Source: Nosocomiicoccus massiliensis
GTDB taxonomy: Bacteria > Bacillota > Bacilli > Staphylococcales > Salinicoccaceae
DNA length: 64,000 nucleotides
Reading direction: 5' to 3'
NCBI RefSeq assembly: GCF_002871345.2
Contig: NZ_CP136964.1
Location: 930,001 to 994,000 of the forward strand
Shown here piece by piece: positions 18,401-26,426 of this stretch; within the stretch, counting starts at the first letter, position 1, and the number at the start of each line of letters is the position of its first letter. The notes beneath the pieces are model-generated. The model saw only the letters and a list, made by a program, of their open reading frames with translations, was not told the DNA's origin and ran no database searches. The translations under genes and the position numbers were made by a program.

Positions 18401-19328
18401 ATACTATAGTCGCTAGGAATTGCATCATTTTATGATTGTCTTTATTTTCTAATTCTCTAATAATGTGTAAATATGTTTGCTGAGTTGTCGTTATGTTTGA
18501 GTGCCCAAGTCTTCTTGATACACTTGCAATCGATACACCTGCAAATAATAATAACGATGCATGTGTATGTCTAAGTCCATGGATTGAAATTACTGGTATT
18601 CCAGCATCTGTGCATTTTCTTTTTAGATAGTCATTAATTGTTGAGTTAAATATTCTTCGCCTGATGAACATTGGTCTATCTTTTGGTAGACCTATAGTTA
18701 AGTTCGAAAAATGCATACATGTTTGCCAATCTAGTTGTATTTTACGATTAGATGACTCATTCTTTGTTGGTATAAACCCACCTCTCTTATTTTTGTAGTT
18801 CCAAGATTTGTTTATTGATAATGTTTGGTTCTTAAAATCAAAATCGTTTGGAGTAAGTGCAAGTGCTTCAGAGAATCGAAGTCCTGTTTTAGCAACGAGT
18901 AGTATAAACCAATCTCTATTTATCACACTCTTAAGTTCTAAAGTAGAAATAAGAGTTTGTAACTCACTTTGGTTTAAATACTTTTGTTTCTTATCACCTG
19001 GATTCTTCCCTTTAATTACTGCTTTTCTAGTTGGATCTCTTTCAATTAAACCCTCGTCTACAGCATCTAAAATAGCAGCTTTAACTTGATGATGAAAATC
19101 CATTGTCGTCTGTTTTTCGTGGGTTAAAGCATAATCATTAATCAACTTTTGATACGTCATTCTGTTCAGCTGAGATATCTTTAAATTAGGCGCTAACTCT
19201 TTAAGTCGACGATAGGTGATATTGTACTTATTTAAAGTTACATCCCTAACTGCTCCAACTTTATAGAGTTCCACCCAATCCTTAAAATAACTGTGAAACA
19301 AACGATTCTTACTTAATTTTCTAACCAT
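18399..19328 (-). CDS. Tyrosine recombinase, probable hsdS invertase
   Basis: 309 residues. The N-terminal SAM-like DNA-binding domain spans about residues 10-100. The catalytic domain carries the full tyrosine set: Arg151 (TGLRFSEAL), His250 and Arg253 (SIHGLRHTH), His276 (RRLGHSN) and Tyr286 (TTQQTYLH). It is encoded directly after hsdS on the same strand and is flanked by two hsdS genes in opposite orientation, the gene order of shuffling type I loci such as the pneumococcal SpnIII/ivr locus. Phage integrase origin is possible, but no other phage gene is nearby. A hairpin covers its ribosome site. Confidence 0.88.
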   Translation of the reverse strand: MVRKLSKNRLFHSYFKDWVELYKVGAVRDVTLNKYNITYRRLKELAPNLKISQLNRMTYQKLINDYALTHEKQTTMDFHHQVKAAILDAVDEGLIERDPTRKAVIKGKNPGDKKQKYLNQSELQTLISTLELKSVINRDWFILLVAKTGLRFSEALALTPNDFDFKNQTLSINKSWNYKNKRGGFIPTKNESSNRKIQLDWQTCMHFSNLTIGLPKDRPMFIRRRIFNSTINDYLKRKCTDAGIPVISIHGLRHTHASLLLFAGVSIASVSRRLGHSNITTTQQTYLHIIRELENKDNHKMMQFLATIV

Positions 19329-19334
19329 AAAAAT

Positions 19335-19362
19335 AAACCTCCAAAATAGTTTTTAGAGGTTT
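19335..19362 (-). promoter_or_regulatory. Hairpin sequestering the recombinase ribosome binding site
   Basis: On the minus strand AAACCTC pairs exactly with GAGGTTT across a 14-base loop. The second arm includes the GGAGG that lies about eight bases before the recombinase ATG. If folded, it would hide the ribosome site and keep recombinase levels low. Confidence 0.55.
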
Positions 19363-19403
19363 AGTGTAAAGGTTGAAGAATTGTTTTGCTTGTTATTTAT
19401 AAT

Positions 19404-20612
19404 CTAGATAAATAATTTGTTTAGGTACAACTCTTTGAGGGATAGAAGTTGTTCAACTTTATGGATATCTTTCTGTCTGTTTAAATTTGCGAAAATGCTA
19501 CCTATTAATTTTTGTTCTGAAAGTTTAGGTAGTCTTAATTTGTAATCCTTTATTTGTTTTAAGTTGATATTTGGTTGAGCCCCAGCACCCCATTGTGTAG
19601 ATATATAGTGCTGAAATTTGGAACTGTGTAAAACATATTCAAGATAATTATTATCTATTTTATTTTCTATACCACGTATAATACCTATTCTTTGATTACA
19701 ATAAGCATCATGATTTAAAGTGTATCTTCCAATTTTGCCAGTAGTTGCACCTGACATAGCGATTAAATAATCACCGCTTTTGATAAGAAAATCTATGTAC
19801 TTAGAGTCTTCTTTTATGAAAGTGCCTGGCTTCTTAACGATTCCAGAGTCAATATCTGAAATTCTAACTAATGGAATACCATTATTAGAAAACTCTTCAC
19901 TTTTAAAGCCGTATCCTGATTTTATTTCAATTAAGTCCCCTAAAACCACCTCATCACTTTCTTCAATTAAAGAAAAATCTAATCGTCTTACTAAATCAAG
20001 TTTTAATTTTTCAATTTTTTCCTTTTTTAGATTATGAAGAGTAATCATAGAATCTAGTTTATAAAGCAATCTGCCAATCTTTTTCTGTTCATTAACACTC
20101 GGTAATGCAATCTCTAATTTCATAACATTAGCTTTAGAAATATTATATCTAGATATTCCTTGTGCAAGTATATACATTTTCTTTCTAAAGGTTAAAGTTC
20201 GGAATAAATAACTAGAAAAAATCATATCTAATTCTGATTTTTCATAGGGCCTTAAACCAAATGAAAAACTATTTAAATAGAGATTGTTGATATCTTTCCC
20301 TATTACCGAAGACATACCAACTTCTTCTGGTACTTCAGAAGAAATTGTAAAAAATATATCTCCATACTTAACTTTATTTTGTTTACTGCTAACATTCACT
20401 TTTTCTAAATTATCTACATCAACAATATGATTATTGAATATATTTTTATATGGAACGTATAAAGATTCGCCATGTCCAAAATCTTTTTTTGTTTTACCAG
20501 TTAGACCTGAATAATCTTTCCCTAGTTCTCCCAACTTACACTGCTCCCAATCTTCACTGAATCCTTTGAATCTTAGCTTCGGCACTAGTCTCTGTTCACC
20601 TTGTTTTATCAT
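19404..20612 (-). CDS. hsdS: Type I restriction specificity subunit S (expressed copy)
   Basis: 402 residues, normal length. The start MIKQGEQRLVPKLRFKGF is followed by EDWEQCKLGELG opening recognition domain 1. The central helix region contains SVNEQKKIGRLL and MITLHN, domain 2 follows, and the end is LYLNKLFI. HsdS sets the DNA target of the HsdM2S methyltransferase and the HsdR2M2S nuclease. The gene overlaps hsdM by one base (TAATG). Two segments shared in inverted orientation with the plus-strand copy suggest the present sequence is one of several interchangeable alleles. Confidence 0.92.
   Translation of the reverse strand: MIKQGEQRLVPKLRFKGFSEDWEQCKLGELGKDYSGLTGKTKKDFGHGESLYVPYKNIFNNHIVDVDNLEKVNVSSKQNKVKYGDIFFTISSEVPEEVGMSSVIGKDINNLYLNSFSFGLRPYEKSELDMIFSSYLFRTLTFRKKMYILAQGISRYNISKANVMKLEIALPSVNEQKKIGRLLYKLDSMITLHNLKKEKIEKLKLDLVRRLDFSLIEESDEVVLGDLIEIKSGYGFKSEEFSNNGIPLVRISDIDSGIVKKPGTFIKEDSKYIDFLIKSGDYLIAMSGATTGKIGRYTLNHDAYCNQRIGIIRGIENKIDNNYLEYVLHSSKFQHYISTQWGAGAQPNINLKQIKDYKLRLPKLSEQKLIGSIFANLNRQKDIHKVEQLLSLKELYLNKLFI
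20031..20045 (-). repeat. Inverted repeat 2, active hsdS central region
   Basis: Exact reverse complement of the 15 bases at 17725-17739. Recombination here would exchange recognition domain 2 only. Confidence 0.75.
20527..20549 (-). repeat. Inverted repeat 1, active hsdS side
   Basis: Matches 20 of 23 positions of the inverted copy at 17248-17270. Recombination here would replace everything after the first 21 residues of HsdS. Confidence 0.75.
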
Positions 20613-22204
20613 TATTTGAACATCTCCCTTGTCGCCTCGATGATTTCTCTTGATTCATCTGTCACTTCTAACTCATCAAGCATTGCAAGGAATTCTTTTT
20701 CCGCTTCAGCGATCTCTTTATTTATCTCCTGCATTTCTTTTGACAATGCTTTAATATCGATTGGTTCTGGCTCTTCAAATGTATCGACGTATCTTGGGAT
20801 GTTTAAGTTAAAGTCGTTTTCTTTTATTTCTTCAAATTCTGCAACGTAAGCATATTTGTCTACGAATTCTCTGTTTCTATATGTTTCTAGAATTTTTTCG
20901 ATATTTTCTTCTGTTAAATGGTTCTGATTTCTCTTTTTCTCGAATTCCGCTGACGCATCTATGAATAGAACGTCACGGTTCGGACGGTCTTTTTTCAGGA
21001 TTACGATTGTCGTTGGAATAGATGTGTTAAAGAATAAGTTTGAAGGTAATCCAATTACCGCGTCTATTGATCCATCTTCTAATAATTTTTTACGGATTGC
21101 TTCTTCTGCACCACCACGGAATAGTACACCGTGCGGGAGTACGATTGCCATCGTTCCTGTATCTTTTAAGTGATAAAATCCGTGTAATAGAAATGCGAAA
21201 TCCGCTTTTGATTTTGGCGCAAGTCGGCCATATCTAGAATATCTGTTATCCATTAGGAAGCCTTTTTCTGCAGACCATTTTGCTGAATATGGTGGGTTCA
21301 TAAGTACCATATCAAAGTTTGTAGGTTCTTCTGTTGGCCAGTCAGCATCTAACGTATCTGCGTTATGTAGGTGTTGCTGCGCAATTGGTACACCGTGTAA
21401 AATCATATTCATTCGTGCTAAGTTATATGTCGTATTGTTTAGTTCTTGACCGAAATATGAGATTTTTCCTGGATGATTTGAATATTTTTTCGCGTTTAGC
21501 ATTAAAGAACCCGACCCCATCGTTGGGTCATATACAGTAAGCCCTTCTTTATCTTCCTTACCTTCAATAGCGATACGAGTCATTAGTTCTGATACAGGTT
21601 GAGGTGTATAGAACTCCCCTGCTTTTTTACCAGATTCAGATGCAAATTGTCCGATTAAGTATTCATAAGCATCACCAAGCACGTCACCAGCGTGACCTGT
21701 TAAGTTTAATGTAGACAGTTCTTTCATCACTGATGCGATTAATTCGTTTTTCTTATGATCTGTTGTTCCAAGTCGACGTGCATATAAATCAATGTCTTCA
21801 AACAGATCTTCAAATGCTTCAGATGACTGCTCGATATCTTTAAACCCTCTAGCAAGTGATTCTAATTCAAACGTACCATCGTTAATTTGTGACATTAGCT
21901 TTGTGAAAGTTAACTCAGGTTTAATTGTATATGAGAATGTATCTTGTACATCATATAATAAGTCTTCACGGTCTTCATCGTCACTGTATATTTCTTCATA
22001 AATTTGCTGTGCTTCATTTAAATCTTGAGTTGGTGACTCCATTAATTCAGATATGTAATATAACATTTTGTCAGATAAGTATTTGTAGAAAACAAGTCCT
22101 AGAAGATAGTCTTTATATTCGTTCGCATCCATTCTAGAACGTAAAATATCAGCTGAATTCCATAATGTTTGGTACAACGTTTTTGTATTTATTTTTTCTG
22201 CCAT
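20612..22204 (-). CDS. hsdM: Type I restriction-modification methyltransferase subunit M
   Basis: 530 residues. An N-terminal HsdM helical domain precedes the N6-adenine methylase core, with the SAM-binding DPTMGSGSL (226-234) and catalytic NPPY (303-306). The C-terminal tail (about 490-530) is coiled coil for contact with HsdS. It methylates adenine in the HsdS-specified site using S-adenosylmethionine. First gene of the minus-strand hsdM-hsdS-int unit. Length and motifs are normal, so the methylase should be functional. Confidence 0.95.
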   Translation of the reverse strand: MAEKINTKTLYQTLWNSADILRSRMDANEYKDYLLGLVFYKYLSDKMLYYISELMESPTQDLNEAQQIYEEIYSDDEDREDLLYDVQDTFSYTIKPELTFTKLMSQINDGTFELESLARGFKDIEQSSEAFEDLFEDIDLYARRLGTTDHKKNELIASVMKELSTLNLTGHAGDVLGDAYEYLIGQFASESGKKAGEFYTPQPVSELMTRIAIEGKEDKEGLTVYDPTMGSGSLMLNAKKYSNHPGKISYFGQELNNTTYNLARMNMILHGVPIAQQHLHNADTLDADWPTEEPTNFDMVLMNPPYSAKWSAEKGFLMDNRYSRYGRLAPKSKADFAFLLHGFYHLKDTGTMAIVLPHGVLFRGGAEEAIRKKLLEDGSIDAVIGLPSNLFFNTSIPTTIVILKKDRPNRDVLFIDASAEFEKKRNQNHLTEENIEKILETYRNREFVDKYAYVAEFEEIKENDFNLNIPRYVDTFEEPEPIDIKALSKEMQEINKEIAEAEKEFLAMLDELEVTDESREIIEATREMFK

Positions 22205-22458
22205 TGTAAGATCTCCCTATATTAAATTTTAATAGAAAAATAGCCCCTCCTAAGCAATAGTCTTATTTACTTAAGAAAGGCTAATTAATAAACAAATTCA
22301 ATCAACTTTTTAGTATAATATATTTAATTATGTATAGATATAAAAAGAGCCTTGCCATAAATGACAAGGTCAGTCTGCTAAATTAATTATATAACATAGA
22401 TATATTTTGTCAAATTTATTGATTTTAATTTTACAATTTTTAAATCAGGAGTGACGCA

Positions 22459-23429
22459 TTGATTAAACAAGACAAGGTTTTTAAAACTCATGTTCAACAA
22501 TTAAAGATACTTAAATCAAGAGGATTAGATATTTTTCCGATTTATTATAATTTAAATATTATAAAGAGAGCAATTATTATAATTTAATCAATGGATATTC
22601 CGACTTATTTTTATCAAATAAAAATAGTGGAGTTTACATAAAAGGGAGCTCTTTAAAAGAGATTTACGAATTATATACGTTCGACAAAAGACTACGTAGT
22701 CTATACTTGAATGAAATCTTACGAATAGAAGAACTAGTCAAATCATCTATAGCTTATAATTTCTCTATGAGCTTTGGTTATAAAGACTATGATTATTTAC
22801 ATAGGAATAACTTCACATCATATAATGATGGTATAAAAAATACAGATGTAAATTATTTAATAAGCAAATTAACGAATAATATTTGGAAATCTAAGAATGT
22901 ACAACCGTATATTAAACATTATAGAGAAGAGCATAACTATGTGCCGTTATGGGTACTAGTTAACTCGATGACTTTTGGTGAAACAAGTAAGTTTTACTTG
23001 CATATGAAACACCGAGAAAGAAAGCTTGTATCAGATACTTTCGATCATAATTATCCAATTTCACCGAAAAACTTTGATAATTATTTAAAAACATTAGGTG
23101 TTTTTAGAAATATACTAGCGCATGACGAGAGATTCTATAATTTTAAGAAAAAGAATAGATATGGAAAACCTTATGTCATTAAGTTTGATGGGTATTTGAA
23201 CTTAACTGAGATTGACTCTTCTGTTGCAAGTTTAACTTTTATTCTGAAATTATTATTAGAACCAAAAGATTTTAATACTTTTGCAGATCAACTTACCAAA
23301 GAATTTATGAACTTGAGCGAAGAATTAGTAACTATAGATTTCCAAGCAGTTTTAAATCAAATGGGATTCATATGTCCATCTTCAAACATCAATAATTTAG
23401 ATGATGTTGTACGTATATTAAAAATCTGA
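22459..23429 (+). pseudogene. Abi_2 (AbiD/AbiF-like) HEPN gene, frameshifted
   Basis: From TTG 22459, five bases after AGGAGTG, the frame reads the typical Abi_2 opening HVQQLKILKSRGLDIF. It is then lost near 22560-22572. The adjacent frame continues at once with SNYYNLINGYSDLFLS, the conserved Abi_2 block, and runs to the stop at 23429. It includes LWVLVNSMTFGE and the HEPN motif RNILAH. One missing base near AAGAGAGC would account for this. The gene would be about 323 residues if repaired. HEPN proteins of this class are ribonuclease-type abortive-infection effectors. As read, the full protein cannot be made, although an internal start at 22707 would give the C-terminal part. Confidence 0.8.
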
Positions 23430-23471
23430 CCTATTTTAGATTGATATTAGTTATAAAAATATTCGAGCGCC

Positions 23472-23683
23472 CTATCGTCGGCGAACTGAAATCTTCACCG
23501 TCGCGTACAGGGATATCGTCGGCGAGTTTTTAAAATACCGACGGTAAATCGAGTATCGTCGGTGAAAAAGTGGTTCCCTGAGAATTCGCCGACGATTCGA
23601 TGATTCCCGTCGGTGAATAGAAATTTGGCCGACGATAAGTCTCATAGCGTCGGCGGGAAGTCTGTTTCACCGACGATTCGCGA
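23472..23683 (+). repeat. Hairpin-array repeat, copy A
   Basis: Five consecutive stem-loops with left arms starting near 23474, 23515, 23555, 23607 and 23646, 40-51 bp apart. Each arm is a variant of ATCGTCGGCGAA pairing with TTCGCCGACGAT, with loops of about 8-20 bases. The sequence is much richer in CG dinucleotides than its surroundings. It occupies most of the 415-bp gap between the Abi_2 pseudogene and the next gene. About 90 percent identical by eye to copy B. No coding potential. Confidence 0.85.
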
Positions 23684-23793
23684 CGGACAATTGTTTTTCA
23701 TCGAGTTATCAAGCATTGATCCTAATTTTTTCGATTTACTTTCACAAAATGAAATACCCGTTTAATGATATACGGCCCTCTACTTTTTCAAAT

Positions 23794-23827
23794 AAAAAAG
23801 ACGATAGAATTTTCATTTCTATCGTCT
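23794..23827 (-). terminator. Terminator of the small Cys-rich protein gene
   Basis: Ten-base perfect stem GACGATAGAA (23800-23809) with TTCTATCGTC (23818-23827), followed on the minus strand by TTTTTTATTTG. Confidence 0.9.
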
Positions 23828-23843
23828 CGCATTATATTTTCGT

Positions 23844-24089
23844 TTAGAACCAGTGATTGTGCATTTTCTCTAATGATTCTTTTGTAAGTGGATATCCAAC
23901 CGATTCTCCTATGACAGCGTCGATACCACAGTATGGACAAATGGCTGTCTTATCTCGATAATCTATGCTCCATTCAGTTATTTCTCTCGGTGAGAAGATA
24001 CTAACACAATAGAAACATCCACATCGTTCTTCACTTTCTAGCATCGTTTTATTGGCAGTACTATATTTATGAGCGGTTATATGATCCAT
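23844..24089 (-). CDS. Small cytoplasmic protein with zinc-ribbon-like cysteines
   Basis: 81 residues. Cys23-x-Cys25-x2-Cys28 (RCGCFYC) and Cys51-x2-Cys54 (CPYCG) could bind a zinc ion. The rest includes WSIDYRDKTAICPYCG and ends in YPLTKESLEKMHNHWF. It resembles a conserved family of short cytoplasmic proteins of unknown function in Firmicutes. It has its own ribosome site and terminator and is flanked by hairpin-array copy A and an IS256 remnant. Confidence 0.68.
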   Translation of the reverse strand: MDHITAHKYSTANKTMLESEERCGCFYCVSIFSPREITEWSIDYRDKTAICPYCGIDAVIGESVGYPLTKESLEKMHNHWF

Positions 24090-24127
24090 AATATCTCCTT
24101 ACAGTACATAGTTTTTATTATTATATC

Positions 24128-24333
24128 ACTAAGCTTAAACCTAGAGAAGGAAGACTTTTAATCATTTCATTAAGGTTACTTCCAGAGATATCCTCTAGAA
24201 TTTTTTTCATATCTACTGTAAAATTAAGCTGAGTCATTTGTATTCTCTCCCTGTTAATTTTTGTTGGTAACTAAATTATAACAGAGAATACGATGGCTCT
24301 TTTTTCTATTTTACACAATTATATGGACGTAAC
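24128..24333 (-). mobile_element. IS256-family left-end remnant
   Basis: In reverse orientation this stretch matches the first 190-200 bp of the intact IS256-like element at 27469. It has the terminal inverted repeat ending GGACGTAACT at 24333, the leader, and the first 20 or so codons of the transposase to about 24150, after which similarity fades. The other end and the catalytic part are missing. Its outer end lies 11-12 bp from hairpin-array copy B. Confidence 0.85.
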
Positions 24334-24344
24334 TGGTATGACCC

Positions 24345-24553
24345 CCTATCGTCGGTGAACTGAAACCTTCACCGTCGCTAACGGGGTTATCGTCGGTGAG
24401 TTTTTAAAATACCGACGGTAAAACGAGTATCGTCGGCGAAAAATGGATGTATCGAGATTTCGCCGACGATTCGATGATTCCCGTCGGCGAATAGAAATTT
24501 GGCCGACGGTAAGTCTCATAGCGTCGGCGGGAAGTTCGTTTCACCGACGATTC
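24345..24553 (+). repeat. Hairpin-array repeat, copy B
   Basis: Same five-hairpin structure and orientation as copy A. Most differences are G/A or C/T changes inside stems (for example CGTCGGTGA versus CGTCGGCGA), which keep pairing through G-U. Sits in the roughly 690-bp gap between the Cys-rich protein gene and the bdh pseudogene, next to the IS256 remnant. The small minus-strand reading frame across it is an artefact of the repeats. Confidence 0.85.
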
Positions 24554-24786
24554 GCGCCAGCCCCGTAGGTTTTCATCGATTTGCGATAGTTTGTCCCATA
24601 TTGTCATGCAACCCTAGTTTTTCATCGATTTAAAAAGAATAAAAGTCCGCTCCCCCACTCATCAATCGCCTAAACACACTCAAAAATTCTAACTTCTCAC
24701 AAAATCGCCGAATTTTTTCTTCTTATTATGCATAATAATGAACGTTCACTTGGTATAATAGATGTATAAATATAAAAGGAGTGTTT

Positions 24787-25841
24787 TTGAAGAAAGCAGT
24801 AGTTTACTATGACACGAAAGACGTCCGTATTGAAGAGGTTGAAGAGCCTAAAGTTCAAGATGGTCTTGTGAAAGTTAAGGTTGCTTGGACGGGTATTTGT
24901 GGTACGGACTTACACGAATATCTTGGTGGCCCGATCTTCATCCCTGGTGATGAACCGAACCCAATCACTGGTCAAGAGCGTCCGGTCGTTATGGGGCACG
25001 AGTTTTCTGGTGTCATTGAGGAGTTAGGTGAAGGTGTTGAAGGGTTAAACGTTGGAGATAAAGTATGTGTAAATCCAGCGTTAACGAATAACTTACACCC
25101 GAATCCGTTATATGACTTCTATAAAGAAGGTACTTTCATCGGTCTTGGTTGTGATGGTGCGTTCGCTGATTATGTCGTTGTTCCAAAAGAGAATATCGTT
25201 AAATTACAAGATTCAACTTCACTTAAAATCGGTGCACTTGTAACGCAACAGCTGTTGCGTTACAAGCGATTCGTGAATCTGAAATGGAATTTGCAGAGTC
25301 TGTTGCGATTTACGGTGCAGGACCAATTGGTCTCGTGACTGTACTTGCTGCACGTGCGGCTGGTGCGAGAGATATCTTCGTATTCGACTTATCAGATGAG
25401 CGTTTAGAAAAGGCGAAAGAATTCGGTGCAACTCACACATTAAATAGTGGTAAAGAAGACCCTATCGAGTATATCCACCAGTTCTATCCAGACGGCGTAG
25501 ATTGTACATTTGAAGTTGCTGGTGTACCGATTACGTTAGAACAAGCGATTCAATCTACTCGTCCAAGAGGTATGGTAACAATCGTTTCTATCTTTGAAAG
25601 AGCAATCGACTTCAACCCAATGTTACTCACAACAAGTGGTGTAAGAATTTCTTCTACACTTGGATACGAGCCAGACATTTTTGAAGCAACTGTGAAAATG
25701 ATTGAATCAGGTCAAATCGACCCAAGCCCAATGATCACAAGTGAAATCGAGCTTGATGAAATTATCGACAAAGGTTTCAACACTCTAATTGAAGATAAAA
25801 GCCAAGCGAAAATCTTAGTCAAACTTAGCGGCGAAGAATAA
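24787..25841 (+). pseudogene. Zinc-dependent 2,3-butanediol dehydrogenase-like gene, frameshifted by a palindrome
   Basis: From TTG 24787 (five bases after AAAGGAG) the frame reads a medium-chain alcohol dehydrogenase: GICGTDLHEY, MGHEFSGVI and GCDGAFADYV. It stays in frame to IGALV at 25242. The expected EPxAVALQAI continuation is replaced by an out-of-frame read, and the remaining part (IYGAGPIGLV NAD-binding motif to KLSGEE) is in another frame. At the break stands a perfect 24-bp palindrome (25240-25263: GTAACGCAACAG plus its reverse complement). Intact, the protein would be about 350 residues and act in acetoin/butanediol or threonine/sorbitol-type metabolism. The conserved Glu after LV, a zinc-associated residue in the family, is lost too. 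Confidence 0.88.
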
Positions 25842-25853
25842 GATTAGTTTCAA

Positions 25854-25887
25854 ACATTGTATCCGAATCGGATACGGTGTTTTTTTG
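25854..25887 (+). terminator. Terminator of the bdh-like gene
   Basis: Twelve-base stem 25854-25865 with 25869-25880, three-base loop, then TTTTTTT. Confidence 0.92.
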
Positions 25888-25946
25888 TATGCAATTTGGA
25901 GGAGTTCATATAAAATCAAATTAGAGATAAAGTTGGGAGGATTTTA

Positions 25947-26243
25947 ATGGAACAGTTAGAAATGCTAAATTTTACTAAAGATGAATTACAAAAACTCGCG
26001 GACAACAAGCAGTTAATCGATGTGCGTTCAAAAGAAGAATACGATGAAGTACACATACCAGGTGCGATACTATACCCTCTTGACGAAATCGAGACGTTTG
26101 ATTTACCGAAAGACCGCGAATATTATGCATATTGCCGCTCTGGAAAACGCAGTGAAATGGCATCACAATACTTAGAACAACTCGGTTACGAATTTAAAAA
26201 CTTAAACGGTGGAATAATTGCATACGTCAGTGAAGTAAAGTAA
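25947..26243 (+). CDS. Rhodanese-like sulfurtransferase
   Basis: 98-residue single rhodanese domain. LIDVRSKEEYDEVHIPGA is the CH2A-type N-terminal motif, and the active-site loop is YCRSGKRSEMAS with the catalytic Cys. Such proteins carry a persulfide on that Cys in the cytoplasm. A good GGGAGG site precedes ATG 25947, and it ends at its own terminator. The sulfur acceptor is unknown. Confidence 0.87.
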   Translation: MEQLEMLNFTKDELQKLADNKQLIDVRSKEEYDEVHIPGAILYPLDEIETFDLPKDREYYAYCRSGKRSEMASQYLEQLGYEFKNLNGGIIAYVSEVK

Positions 26244-26270
26244 AGATGAGGAGACTCATCTTTTTTATTT
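26243..26270 (+). terminator. Terminator of the rhodanese gene
   Basis: Eight-base stem AAGATGAG with CTCATCTT, loop GAGA, then TTTTTTATTT. Confidence 0.88.
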
Positions 26271-26426
26271 TGCATACAGATTTTAAAAATCTGCTATAGG
26301 AATTACTTAAAAACCGCGAATGTTTTTTTAAATACTACGTATTTTAAGAACGGAAACTAGAAAATTGCTTTTAGACTGATTGTACTTTATCAGCTAATAT
26401 AAGCGTAAAACAGCTGGAGGTTTTAT

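Noticed and set aside
18399..19328. Prophage integrase marking a phage or genomic island
   Set aside because: No other phage genes, no tRNA and no flanking direct repeats seen nearby; its position between opposed hsdS genes explains it better.
22326..22458. A small RNA like the one at 34.5 kb in front of the frameshifted Abi_2 gene
   Set aside because: A short CCTTG/CAAGG stem and a TATAAT are present, but there is no good -35 and no terminator, so a discrete RNA cannot be supported.
23472..23683. Integron attC sites
   Set aside because: Hairpins are short and directly consecutive without cassettes between them, and no integron integrase is in the window. The tyrosine recombinase at 18.4 kb lacks sign of the integron-specific extra domain.
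23472..24553. CRISPR array
   Set aside because: The repeated units are inverted hairpins of uneven spacing with no unique spacers of constant length, and copies A and B share the sequence between stems. No cas genes are present.
24404..24607. Minus-strand reading frame of 67 codons across hairpin-array copy B
   Set aside because: It exists only because the CG-rich repeats lack stops in that frame; no ribosome site, and copy A does not conserve it.
25219..25440. Minus-strand frame over the palindrome in the bdh-like gene
   Set aside because: Antisense shadow; both flanking segments on the plus strand encode recognisable dehydrogenase domains.
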